Shown here: positions 56,942-64,000 of the stretch, in pieces
Layout: each line of letters opens with the position of its first letter
How positions within the stretch are numbered: the first letter of the stretch is position 1
Origin: Oryzomonas sp.
GTDB lineage: Bacteria > Desulfobacterota > Desulfuromonadia > Geobacterales > Pseudopelobacteraceae
Direction of reading: 5' to 3'
Length of the DNA stretch: 64,000 nt
Assembly (NCBI GenBank): GCA_031292255.1
Contig: JARLHN010000016.1
Span: 62,001 to 126,000, forward strand
Notes under the pieces: generated by a model
What the model was told of the DNA's origin: nothing
Database searches by the model: none
The model's input: only the letters and a program-made list of their open reading frames with translations
Translations under genes and position numbers: made by a program

Positions 56942-57153
56942 GGCGACGACTCCTTTACCCGGTGATTTCGTTCCAGCCCCGCTTGGGACGCTAGATTTAT
57001 TGAAACACACTTTCCGTGCAGGTCAAGTACCCGTCGCCATCAACACAAAAATTGATTGCTCTGTTGCCATGTTGAACCAATGAGGGACGTTGGTCGAATT
57101 CGAGCGGGATATGCAACCGGTGGGATTTCCCCGGTTCAAGGACAAAAATCCCC

Positions 57154-58791
57154 TTAATTTGATGTTCCTTCGGCGGGATGGGTCTTGGAAAGGTAGTACT
57201 CGTACGTCCCATCGTAGGTGAGCATCTGCCCGTGGTCGATCTCGAACACCCGGTCCACCAGCAACCGGAGGAAGTGCCGGTCATGGGAAACAATCAGGAC
57301 CGTGCCGGAGAATTCCTTCAGGGCATCCAGCAGAATCTCGCGGGAACGGATATCCAGATGATTGGTCGGCTCGTCCAGCACCAGCAGGTTCACCGGCCGG
57401 GCAAGGATGGTGGCCAGCACTACGCGGCTCTTCTCGCCGCCGGAGAGACTTTCGATCCGTTTTTCCACGGCGTCGCCGGGGAACAGAAAGGCTCCCAGCA
57501 GGTTGCGGATCACGCCGATATTGGCCAGCGGCATCACATCCTGAATGGTCTCGAAGACGGTCTTCCTCGGATCGAGCAGCTCCAAAGCATGCTGGCTGAA
57601 GTAGCCCACCTCCACATTCGCTCCCAGATTGTAGCTGCCGGCCGTCGGCTCGGTCTGGCCGGCAAGGATCTTGAGCAGGGTTGACTTTCCTGCCCCGTTG
57701 ACGCCCACCACGGCGATCTTGTTCTGGCGGCGGACCACTCCGGAGACCCCGCTGAAAACCGGATGTTCATGTCCATCAGGGGTTTCCCAGATCTTGCCCA
57801 GATTCTCCATGACCAACACGTCGTCGCCGCTGCGCGGCGGCTCTGAAAACTTGAACCTCACGGTCTTCTCTTCGGCAGGGATCTCGATCCGCTCGATCTT
57901 ATCGATCTTCTTTACCCGCGATTGCACCTGGGCGGCGTGGGAGGCTCGGGCAGCAAAGCGTGCGATGAAATCCTCCTCCTTGGCCAGCATCTCCTGCTGG
58001 CGACGGTGGCTTGCCAGGAGTTGCTCACGCCGAATGTCCCGCTCCTTTTCGTAGAAGTCATAGTCACCGCTGTAGCTGGTGATGGTAAAGTTAGCCACCT
58101 CGACAATGCGTGACACGATGCGGTTCATGAAGTCCCGGTCGTGACTGGTCATCAAAAGCGCCCCGTCGAAGTCATTGGCCAGCCACTCCTCCAACCAGAT
58201 GATCGACTCCACATCCAGATGGTTGGTGGGCTCGTCAAGCAGCAGCACGTCCGGATTGAGGGTCAGGATCTTGGCCAGGGCGATGCGCATCTTCCAGCCT
58301 CCGCTGAAGGATTCCACCGGATGATTGTAGCGGTCCGGGCCGATACCAAGGCCGGTCAGTACGCTCTGGGCCCGGGTATCAAGATCGTAGCCGCCGCGAT
58401 GCTCGTATTCCTCCTGGGCAATGCCGTAGCGCTCCAGCAGGGCCGCCATGGCGTCATCATCCATGGGGTCGCACATGGCGGATTCCATCCTCTGCAGTTC
58501 TTCCGCCAGTTGCATGGTTGCTGCCGAGCCGGCCATGACTTCATCCAGGGCCGAACGCCCGGACATGTCGCCCACATCCTGGGAAAAATAGCCGATGGTG
58601 GTCCGCTTGGCACAGGTAATCTCACCGCCGTCGGGTTCCTCCTCCCCGGTTATGATGCGGAAAATGGTGGTCTTCCCCGCGCCGTTGGGGCCGACGAGCC
58701 CGGTCCTGGATCCGGGGAGGATCTGGAAGCTGGAATCGCGGAACAGGACTTGACTGCCATGCTGGCGGGTGATGTTGGACAGGTGGATCAT
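57154..58791 (-). CDS. ABC-F family ATPase
   Basis: A 545-residue soluble protein with two ABC cassettes. The first has GPNGAGKTTIF and FSGGWKMRIALAKIL with LLLDEPTNHLD; the second has GVNGAGKSTLLK, LSGGEKSRVVLATIL and LVLDEPTNHLD. A charged linker of about 80 residues lies between them, the P-site tRNA-interaction motif region. ABC-F proteins act on ribosomes during translation and some give antibiotic resistance. The subfamily (Uup, YbiT or YdiF type) needs a tree. AAGGAG lies before the ATG. It is a single gene. Confidence 0.95.
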   Translation of the reverse strand: MIHLSNITRQHGSQVLFRDSSFQILPGSRTGLVGPNGAGKTTIFRIITGEEEPDGGEITCAKRTTIGYFSQDVGDMSGRSALDEVMAGSAATMQLAEELQRMESAMCDPMDDDAMAALLERYGIAQEEYEHRGGYDLDTRAQSVLTGLGIGPDRYNHPVESFSGGWKMRIALAKILTLNPDVLLLDEPTNHLDVESIIWLEEWLANDFDGALLMTSHDRDFMNRIVSRIVEVANFTITSYSGDYDFYEKERDIRREQLLASHRRQQEMLAKEEDFIARFAARASHAAQVQSRVKKIDKIERIEIPAEEKTVRFKFSEPPRSGDDVLVMENLGKIWETPDGHEHPVFSGVSGVVRRQNKIAVVGVNGAGKSTLLKILAGQTEPTAGSYNLGANVEVGYFSQHALELLDPRKTVFETIQDVMPLANIGVIRNLLGAFLFPGDAVEKRIESLSGGEKSRVVLATILARPVNLLVLDEPTNHLDIRSREILLDALKEFSGTVLIVSHDRHFLRLLVDRVFEIDHGQMLTYDGTYEYYLSKTHPAEGTSN

Positions 58792-59003
58792 GACGTGGAG
58801 ACTCCTTCAATAAAAAACCACAGGGGAAGGTCCCTATGGTTGTTGTTGCGTTTAGATTATACCATTTCCGGCAAGTGAAACGCAAGCCGTGCGTCTCTCA
58901 TGAAATTGTGCCCCTATTGCTTCCAGGAATAGATGGGAAAACAGCTTTAGCCTCCTCTTATTTTGTGCTATATTCCATCAAAAGCACCAGAAAGGGCACC
59001 ATT

Positions 59004-59282
59004 ATGAATGCTATTGCTGCCAATGAATTGAAACGTCACGGCATCGCCGCCATTGAAAAACTTTTTGCCAAGGGACCGGTGCATGTCATCAAACGCAACC
59101 GGCCGCTTTGCGTGGTACTCACCGAGGCTGAGTACGAACGTTTGACCCGTGCCCAGGCCGAGACATCTTCCCAACAAATCTCGGTGATTGACTGGTTCTC
59201 CCTTCCTCCCTTAGGTGCAGCACAAAAAAGCGAATTGGACGACCGCCTATCCCGCGAGCGTGACGGATGGGAAGCACCGTGA
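59004..59282 (+). CDS. Phd/YefM-type antitoxin
   Basis: A 92-residue protein. The N-terminal region (about 1-55) matches the Phd/YefM DNA-binding fold with IAANELKRHGIAAIEKL, VHVIKRNRPLCVVLTEAEYERL. The tail after residue 60 is likely disordered until it wraps the toxin. It overlaps the PIN toxin gene, the usual antitoxin-first order. It should repress its own promoter. The frame is open to 58836, but the ATG at 59004 gives the family start. Confidence 0.85.
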   Translation: MNAIAANELKRHGIAAIEKLFAKGPVHVIKRNRPLCVVLTEAEYERLTRAQAETSSQQISVIDWFSLPPLGAAQKSELDDRLSRERDGWEAP

Positions 59283-59689
59283 TCATTTTTCTCGACGCCA
59301 ATATAATAATCTATCAGGTTGAGGCAATACCCGCGTTCCGCGAAAAGGTGCGCTTCGTTGTCACCGAAATCTTTGACGCTCACCCCGGTAGCCGCTTTGC
59401 AGTGTCGAGGCTCAGCTTACTGGAATGTCTTGTCAAGCCGGTACGGGAGCGGAATATTCCTCTCATTGAGCGATATCGTTCTTTTTTTTCCGCCAGCGAC
59501 CTAGCTATCGTAGAGATTACTCCTCAGGTGATCGAACGGGCACTGTTGATTCGGTCAGATACCGGTTTGAGAACGCCGGACGCCATCCAGGCCGCATCAG
59601 CCCTGATCCTCTCCGATCGAACCACCTTCGTCACCGGAGACGTCGGTTTCGCCAGGGTATCCGACCTATTCTCCCGGATTATCTCGTGA
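59279..59689 (+). CDS. PIN-domain toxin (VapC-like ribonuclease)
   Basis: A 136-residue PIN protein. The acidic active site is seen as IFLDANIIIY (first Asp), SLLECL (Glu) and LRTPDAIQAASAL with FVTGDVGF (later Asp residues). These cut RNA, often initiator tRNA or rRNA, when free of antitoxin. It is coupled to the upstream antitoxin: a GTG at 59279 shares bases with its stop. An in-frame ATG at 59267 is the alternative. All four acidic positions look intact, so it is probably functional. Confidence 0.87.
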   Translation: MIIFLDANIIIYQVEAIPAFREKVRFVVTEIFDAHPGSRFAVSRLSLLECLVKPVRERNIPLIERYRSFFSASDLAIVEITPQVIERALLIRSDTGLRTPDAIQAASALILSDRTTFVTGDVGFARVSDLFSRIIS

Positions 59690-59862
59690 CAATGGGATCA
59701 TTACCACCATAGATTCCGAATTGTTCATTTTCTTTGTTCTCAATTACAAAAGTCGGAACAGCGCAGTTCTAGCCCCCGTTATTCGCCCAAGGCCACCACG
59801 GCACGTTCGCGTTCACAAATGTCCCGTTTTATGGCCATGGTGCTCCAACTTGACCAAAACAA

Positions 59863-60231
59863 TCACAGGCTGAAATTTGCAGTCAAGGTTTTCAGGTTAT
59901 CTGCGCCATCGGCTAGATTTTTGGCCGAGCAGACCATCTCCTCGGAACTCGTGGACGCATTCAAAATCACAACGGATATCTGACTGATGCTGGTCGAGAT
60001 ATCAGATGCCGCGGCAAGCTGAGATGAAGTATCAGAGGACACGGTAACGATAAGACGGATCATTTCCCCGGTTCTGGCACGAATGGAGCCAATGGTGCCA
60101 CATGACTGCTTTACCCCGGCCCCTGCCGATCGGACATTATCCACACTTAACTCAATGATGACCATGGTGGTAAGAACAACGCCGACCCCTGCAATGAGAC
60201 GCACGCCGATGCTTATGTCTCTCGGCGACAT
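59863..60231 (-). pseudogene. Remnant of a methyl-accepting chemotaxis protein
   Basis: A 122-residue frame. It begins like a chemoreceptor N-terminus (SIGVRLIAGVGVVLTTMVII, one membrane helix) and then jumps at once to what looks like the receptor's last 70 residues (RTGEMIRLIVTVSSDTSSQLAAASDISTSISQI and STSSEEMVCSAKNLADGADNLKTL). The sensing domain, second helix, HAMP and the whole CheA-binding tip are missing. This is best read as an internally deleted pseudogene. Confidence 0.65.
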
Positions 60232-60807
60232 CGAATTTTCCCCTTATCTCTGTGCCCATAAAAATGCACCCACTATATTGATTTAAAACTGAATGCCACT
60301 AAAGAATTTTAATTATTAATTGTTATTTTGCTATTAACATATTCGAATTCACCGAGGCTAAAACATACTAAATGAATGATAGGCATCCAATCACAATACC
60401 TATTGAAATAGCGTTATAAAGACCGTACCATCCGCACACCGAAAGACCAAATCCGGGATGGGAATCCAAGTGCCGGCAACGCCGAAGCGGTTAAGTTCAA
60501 TACAAATTTTTAAGTTGCTTTCCGAAGCAATAGATGCAAACCTAACAGCAAGAATTTCGGTGAACAATTGCCTGGGCTGGGTCCTTGCGCCCTCAGCACG
60601 GATTGAGGCGGGGTCAATAACCGCATATAGGGCGAATGCAAGACGGATACTCATGGTGCAGCCGCGGCAGGCGGGAAAGAATAAAATATTTTGTTTCAGA
60701 TTAATTAATAAGTTTGACATTGTGGATAAAATACTGATAGAGTGTTAAAAACGTCTACGGTTCGCCCAGGACACATCAAACGAGTAGCATCAGGAGAAGG
60801 TAACGAC
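60232..60807. other. AT-rich stretch with no supported gene
   Basis: About 576 bases, clearly richer in A+T than the surroundings, especially 60280-60420. Two opposite open frames (60400-60720 minus and 60458-60748 plus) exist but neither has a ribosome site or recognisable family. The last 30 bases include the AGGAGAAGG site of the cold-shock gene. Confidence 0.5.
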
Positions 60808-61008
60808 ATGGTAAACGGAACAGTGAAATGGTTTAACGACAGCAAGGGGTTTGGTTTTCTTGAGCAGGAAGGTGGCGAGGATGTTTTCGTTCATTTTTCC
60901 GCGATTGTTGGCGACGGCTTCAAATCCCTCGCTGAAGGCGACAGGGTTACTTTTGAAATAACCCGTGGTCCGAAAGGGCTGCAGGCCGCAAACGTTACCA
61001 GGGTTTAA
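60808..61008 (+). CDS. Cold-shock-domain RNA chaperone
   Basis: A 66-residue CspA-type protein. [18 protein letters not shown] contains RNP1 (KGFGFL) and DVFVHFSAI contains RNP2 (VFVHF). The OB fold binds single-stranded RNA and keeps it unfolded. AGGAGAAGG lies before the ATG at 60808; the longer frame to 60742 is not needed. It is followed by a strong terminator. Confidence 0.95.
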   Translation: MVNGTVKWFNDSKGFGFLEQEGGEDVFVHFSAIVGDGFKSLAEGDRVTFEITRGPKGLQAANVTRV

Positions 61009-61034
61009 TCACATTATCCCATAGCGTGATTGAT

Positions 61035-61066
61035 AAAGCCCCGGAGAGATCCGGGGCTTTATTTTT
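61035..61066 (+). terminator. Intrinsic terminator of the cold-shock gene
   Basis: A perfect 10-bp stem (61035-61044 with 61051-61060), a 6-base loop and a T-rich tract to 61066. Confidence 0.9.
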
Positions 61067-61208
61067 GTCCGCATGCCGTGCCGGCAATTCTCGATATTCC
61101 CTGCACAACGGCCGCCACGCGGCACAACCTCAAACCGGCTCTGCGGCCCGGCTGTCGGCAGCACCCGGACGACGGACCGCGCAGCACGACAAATTGTATG
61201 GATGGATT

Positions 61209-61694
61209 ATGACAGACCTGATTTCCCCGGAAGGATTGAAGAAGCTGGAAGACGAGTTCCACCATCTCTGGCGGGTGGAGCGCCCCAAGATCGTTCAAGG
61301 GGTGTCTGACGCGGCGGCAGAAGGGGACCGCTCCGAAAATGCGGAATACATCTACGGCAAAAAACGCCTGCGGGAGATCGATCGCAAGCTGAAACACCTG
61401 AGCAGCCGGCTCAAGCTGCTCAAGCCCGCCACGCCGCCGGCCAACCCCCATGTGGTTTCATTTGGTTGTTGGGTAAGCTATGAAGACGAAGAAGGCAACG
61501 AGCGCTGCTATCAACTGGTCGGACCGGATGAATTCGACGTAAGCAAGGGGCGGATCAGCATCGATTCCCCGGTCGGCCAGGCCCTGCTACGCAAGAAACT
61601 CGATGACGAGGTCGTCATCCGGCGGCCCAACGGCGACCTGACGGTCTACATTACCGACATCAGCGCCGCGCGCCCGGCCGGGGCGCCCGAGTAG
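61209..61694 (+). CDS. greB: Transcription elongation factor GreB
   Basis: A 161-residue Gre factor. The N-terminal coiled coil (about 1-80) has the acidic tip GDRSENAEYIYGKKRLREIDR that reaches the RNA polymerase active site to trigger cleavage of backtracked RNA. The C-terminal FKBP-like domain starts near 85, with YQLVGPDEFD and ISIDSPVGQALL. The YGKKRLREID pattern is the GreB form. The ATG at 61209 gives the family start; the frame is open further upstream. Confidence 0.93.
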   Translation: MTDLISPEGLKKLEDEFHHLWRVERPKIVQGVSDAAAEGDRSENAEYIYGKKRLREIDRKLKHLSSRLKLLKPATPPANPHVVSFGCWVSYEDEEGNERCYQLVGPDEFDVSKGRISIDSPVGQALLRKKLDDEVVIRRPNGDLTVYITDISAARPAGAPE

Positions 61695-61708
61695 AGAAGC
61701 CCCGCCCG

Positions 61709-62146
61709 TTACGACAAGGGCACCAGCCACACATAGGGCACCATGCCGTAATTCCAGGCCAGACAGAGCCTCCGGTAGCCGGAGAACAACAGGGCCTCTT
61801 CCCGGCAGCAGATGATGATGGGCGCCTTCAGGGTCAGGCTGCCGGCCCGCTGCAACGATTCCTCCATGGCGCTGTAGCTCTTCCGGTAGCCGCGCTTTGC
61901 CTTGGCCAGGTATCTGGCATAGTCGTCATACTGGTGATAGGCGCCGCTAACCACTATTCCCCCGATCCGGCCGGAGCGGGGGTACGGCTCCAGGCTGCCC
62001 CGGTCGAAGGCCGATAACAGACGTTCCCATTCGATGCCATGGCGCCGGTAAAAATCCTGCTTGTCGGGATGATTGAAAAATTCCCACTTTTCTTCGCCTA
62101 TATCGGGCTTGAGCCATTGGATGGTATGAGCGGATGCGGATAGCAT
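61709..62146 (-). CDS. Conserved hypothetical protein
   Basis: A 145-residue soluble protein that I do not recognise. It is rich in aromatic residues (HTIQWLKPDIGEEKWEFF, CLAWNYGMVPYVWLV) and has no signal peptide or membrane segment. Two adjacent Cys (IICCREE) sit near residue 115. GAGGGG lies upstream of the ATG at 62146. It begins 13 bases after the ArfB-like gene and is probably co-transcribed with it. A longer TTG start at 62167 would overlap that gene. Confidence 0.65.
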   Translation of the reverse strand: MLSASAHTIQWLKPDIGEEKWEFFNHPDKQDFYRRHGIEWERLLSAFDRGSLEPYPRSGRIGGIVVSGAYHQYDDYARYLAKAKRGYRKSYSAMEESLQRAGSLTLKAPIIICCREEALLFSGYRRLCLAWNYGMVPYVWLVPLS

Positions 62147-62159
62147 GTAATCCCGCCCC

Positions 62160-62483
62160 TCAATCAAGCGTCGTGCGCAGCCGCTTGCGCTGCGACACGA
62201 TCTTCTTCTCGCTCAGGCGCTCTTCCCGAGCCTTCTTGGGCACACGGGTGGCAATCCGTTTCTTGGCCTTGCGCTCACGCTTTTCCAACGCAATCCGCAG
62301 CCGTTCCATGGCAACCTCACGGTTCTGGGCCTGGGAGCGGCTCTCCGACGCTTGTGCCACGATGCCGGTCGGCAGGTGGCGGATACGCACCGCCGAGTCG
62401 GTCACGTTCCTGTGCTGGCCGCCCGGTCCGGATGCGCGGTAGAATTCGATCTTTATGTCGGAGTCGCGTATCTCAACCGCCAT
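62160..62483 (-). CDS. ArfB/RF-1-domain peptidyl-tRNA hydrolase-like protein
   Basis: A 107-residue protein with the class I release-factor catalytic loop, [18 protein letters not shown]; the GGQ is near residue 20. There is no codon-recognition domain. The basic C-terminus ([23 protein letters not shown]) resembles the ribosome-binding tail of ArfB (YaeJ), which frees peptides from stalled ribosomes. It is shorter than typical ArfB (about 140) and could be the related PrfH-like form. GGGG lies near the ATG. Confidence 0.85.
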   Translation of the reverse strand: MAVEIRDSDIKIEFYRASGPGGQHRNVTDSAVRIRHLPTGIVAQASESRSQAQNREVAMERLRIALEKRERKAKKRIATRVPKKAREERLSEKKIVSQRKRLRTTLD

Positions 62484-62604
62484 ATCATCCCCATCCAATC
62501 TGCAATGTTTCCTTATTGCTTCCGGTGACTAAGCATTCAAACCCTTATGTAGGAGTGTTGCTTGCCGCGTCCCGATTGGGCGGAGCAAGCGCCCCCCAAC
62601 CGTT

Positions 62605-62776
62605 CATCCTTAAAACGGCAGTTAATCACCACAAAGACACAAAGGGCACAAAGAAATTCAAATGCTTATTATAATAAAGACTCGAACCAAATTGGCAAAT
62701 GACTTTGGCAAGTCAACTAACTGATTTTACTTTGTGTTCTTTGTGTCTTTGTGGTGCAAATGATTTTATTAGGTTC
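62605..62776. repeat. MITE-like element, family B, copy 2
   Basis: The same 172-base element as at 16572-16743, in opposite orientation. The inner 18-bp inverted repeat is perfect (62627-62644 with 62739-62756) and has the same 94-base centre length. The outer end catccttaaaa is also shared. The remaining bases of 62484-62859 show no gene. Confidence 0.8.
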
Positions 62777-62859
62777 ATATGTTTAACTGCGGTGCAATAA
62801 ACTCATGTCTGGCCCCATTGTACCATCCTTTACCCCTGAGCGGCAGGCTCCCGTACCGC

Positions 62860-63999
62860 TCATGATCCCTTCACGCAGAGGGCATACTTGAGATAGCGCC
62901 CCTCGGGAAACGTGACCGGGTAAGGAAAATCCTCTGGTTGGCCGGCCAGGGTGATGACCCTCAGCTCATTACCGGCCTGGAGCGCTCCGCGGCGCAACTC
63001 CTTGAGGTAATCGGCCGCATCCACCTTCTGGTGGTTGGAGGAAGCGATCAGCAGGCCGTTGTCGTTCAAGATCGGCAGGGCGGCGGCCACCAGGTCGGAG
63101 GTGCCGCCACGGGTCGTAAAGCGGCTTTTGGCGGTGGTAGAGAAGGAAGGGGGGTCCATCAGCACCACGTCGTAACGGTTCCCGCGGCGTTCCAGGTCAG
63201 CCAGCACCTGCTGGCACTCCCCCACGATGAATTCATGCCGCTTGGGGTTGAGCCGGTTGCAGCCGAAATTTGCCCTGGCCCACTCGGTATAGCCTGGAGA
63301 GGCGTCCACACTCGTAACCTGGACAGCCCCCGCCGAGGCGGCGGCTACCGAGAAGGCGCCGGTGTAGGCGAACAGGTTGAGCACCCGCTTGCCGGCCGAC
63401 CGGCACATCAGGTCGCGGCGGTTTTTGCGTTGGTCGAGGAACAGTCCGGTATTCAGCCCCTGTTCCAGGCTGACCAGGAAGTCGAGGCCGTTTTCCCGCA
63501 CCTCCAGGCGTTGCGGGGCCGGCGTGCCGGCAAGCAGTCTGCCGTAGCTCTTGGTGTCGCTTATAGCTTCCAGTTCACGGGTCTTATGGGGGCGGGTCTT
63601 CTCGTAAATCCCCTGGGGCGAGAGCAGGTCGTTTAATGCCTGGGTCAAGAGCTTCAGGTACGGCCGCCAGCCGGAGCAGTAGATCTGCACCATCAGGTAG
63701 TTGCCGTAACGGTCCACGGTCAGACCGGGAAGTCCGTCCCCTTCGGCATTGGCCAACCGGTAGGCATCGGAGTCCGCCAGGTCGGCATGGCTGCGGCGCA
63801 GCTCAAAGGCCGCCTGAAGGCGTTTCGTCAGCCAGGCGCGCTCAAGGCGAATCCGCTCCCTCGACAGCACCCGCGCTACGATACGTTCCTGCGGATCGAG
63901 CAAGGCCGTGGCCAGAAAATTACCTTGGCCATCAGCCAGTTCGATCACCTGACCGGCCTGGCCGGCCGGCCAGCGCTTGGTATAGCCGTCGGCAATGAT
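62860..63999 (-). CDS. RlmI/RlmK-type rRNA large-subunit methyltransferase (5' end cut by window)
   Basis: At least 380 residues; the start lies past the right edge. The part of an N-terminal PUA domain that can be seen ends with GQVIELADGQGNFLATAL. The central region has GLTVDRYGNYLMVQ. The Rossmann methyltransferase domain has GKRVLNLFAYTGAFSVAAA (SAM site), VTSVDAS, and the catalytic-region VVLMDPPSFS. This is the YccW/RlmI family that makes m5C in 23S rRNA. The frame is open to 63999. The first Met in view (63948) falls inside the PUA domain and is not the start. Confidence 0.92.
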   Translation of the reverse strand: MIADGYTKRWPAGQAGQVIELADGQGNFLATALLDPQERIVARVLSRERIRLERAWLTKRLQAAFELRRSHADLADSDAYRLANAEGDGLPGLTVDRYGNYLMVQIYCSGWRPYLKLLTQALNDLLSPQGIYEKTRPHKTRELEAISDTKSYGRLLAGTPAPQRLEVRENGLDFLVSLEQGLNTGLFLDQRKNRRDLMCRSAGKRVLNLFAYTGAFSVAAASAGAVQVTSVDASPGYTEWARANFGCNRLNPKRHEFIVGECQQVLADLERRGNRYDVVLMDPPSFSTTAKSRFTTRGGTSDLVAAALPILNDNGLLIASSNHQKVDAADYLKELRRGALQAGNELRVITLAGQPEDFPYPVTFPEGRYLKYALCVKGS

Positions 64000-64000
64000 C

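Noticed and set aside
60400..60748. Two opposite frames of about 100 codons in the AT-rich gap
   Set aside because: Neither has a ribosome site or a recognisable domain, and they overlap each other.

Overview
The window looks like a chromosome segment of a Geobacter/Pelobacter-type deltaproteobacterium (Desulfuromonadia, Geobacterales). The reasons are a triheme PpcA-type cytochrome c7, an EtfBA plus membrane Fe-S oxidoreductase (EMO-type) operon, a nifHDK/nifV/nifB cluster with an ANTAR response regulator in place of a visible NifA, pyruvate phosphate dikinase, and several short dispersed inverted-repeat elements. Coding density is high and base composition is GC-rich throughout. The exceptions are AT-rich gaps, chiefly 60.2-60.8 kb. 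No tRNA, rRNA, CRISPR array, prophage or transposase gene was seen.

Layout. 0-7.5 kb: 3' end of a DinG-type helicase, a ZnuA-like solute-binding protein followed by a two-component system, a molybdopterin oxidoreductase, an ACT-domain regulator, peptide deformylase, an AMMECR1 protein and an orphan Hpt protein. 7.9-16.5 kb: ppdK, gspG-like pseudopilin, cytochrome c7, MutY-like glycosylase, uvrB, gltX. 16.8-20 kb: thiamine operon (TPP riboswitch, thiS, thiG, and a thiE fused to a radical SAM protein). 20-23.6 kb: PilZ protein, DRTGG/AAA ATPase, flbD, motA, motB. 23.9-32.1 kb: ttcA, metX under a SAM-I riboswitch, a lipoprotein, cobalamin genes, a second deformylase, shikimate kinase, a thiamine-binding protein and an exported thiol peroxidase. 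32.3-35.5 kb: sensor kinase and rhomboid protease. 35.7-49.5 kb: nitrogen-fixation region (nifK, nifD, nifH, nifV, GNAT, nifB, draG, ANTAR regulator, EMO-type oxidoreductase, etfA, etfB). 49.9-64 kb: pcrA-type helicase, an isoquinoline oxidoreductase-like molybdoenzyme with XdhC and MocA maturation factors, bacterioferritin, ABC-F ATPase, Phd/PIN module, cold-shock protein, GreB, ArfB-like factor and an RlmI-like methyltransferase cut by the right edge.

The most striking structure is regulatory. Five -24/-12 (sigma-54) promoter matches lie in the nitrogen region, before nifH, nifB, draG, the ANTAR regulator and etfB. In three of these leaders (nifH, nifB, etfB) an intrinsic terminator sits between promoter and gene. 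In each, its upstream arm overlaps an alternative stem closed by a six-base loop with A at position 1 and G at position 4, the signature of an ANTAR-protein RNA target. This suggests that the ANTAR response regulator encoded here antiterminates nifH, nifB and the etfBA/oxidoreductase operon together, tying an electron-transfer module to nitrogenase expression. Antitermination of nif genes by an ANTAR regulator is known from Geobacter. The extension to the etf operon is my inference from sequence.
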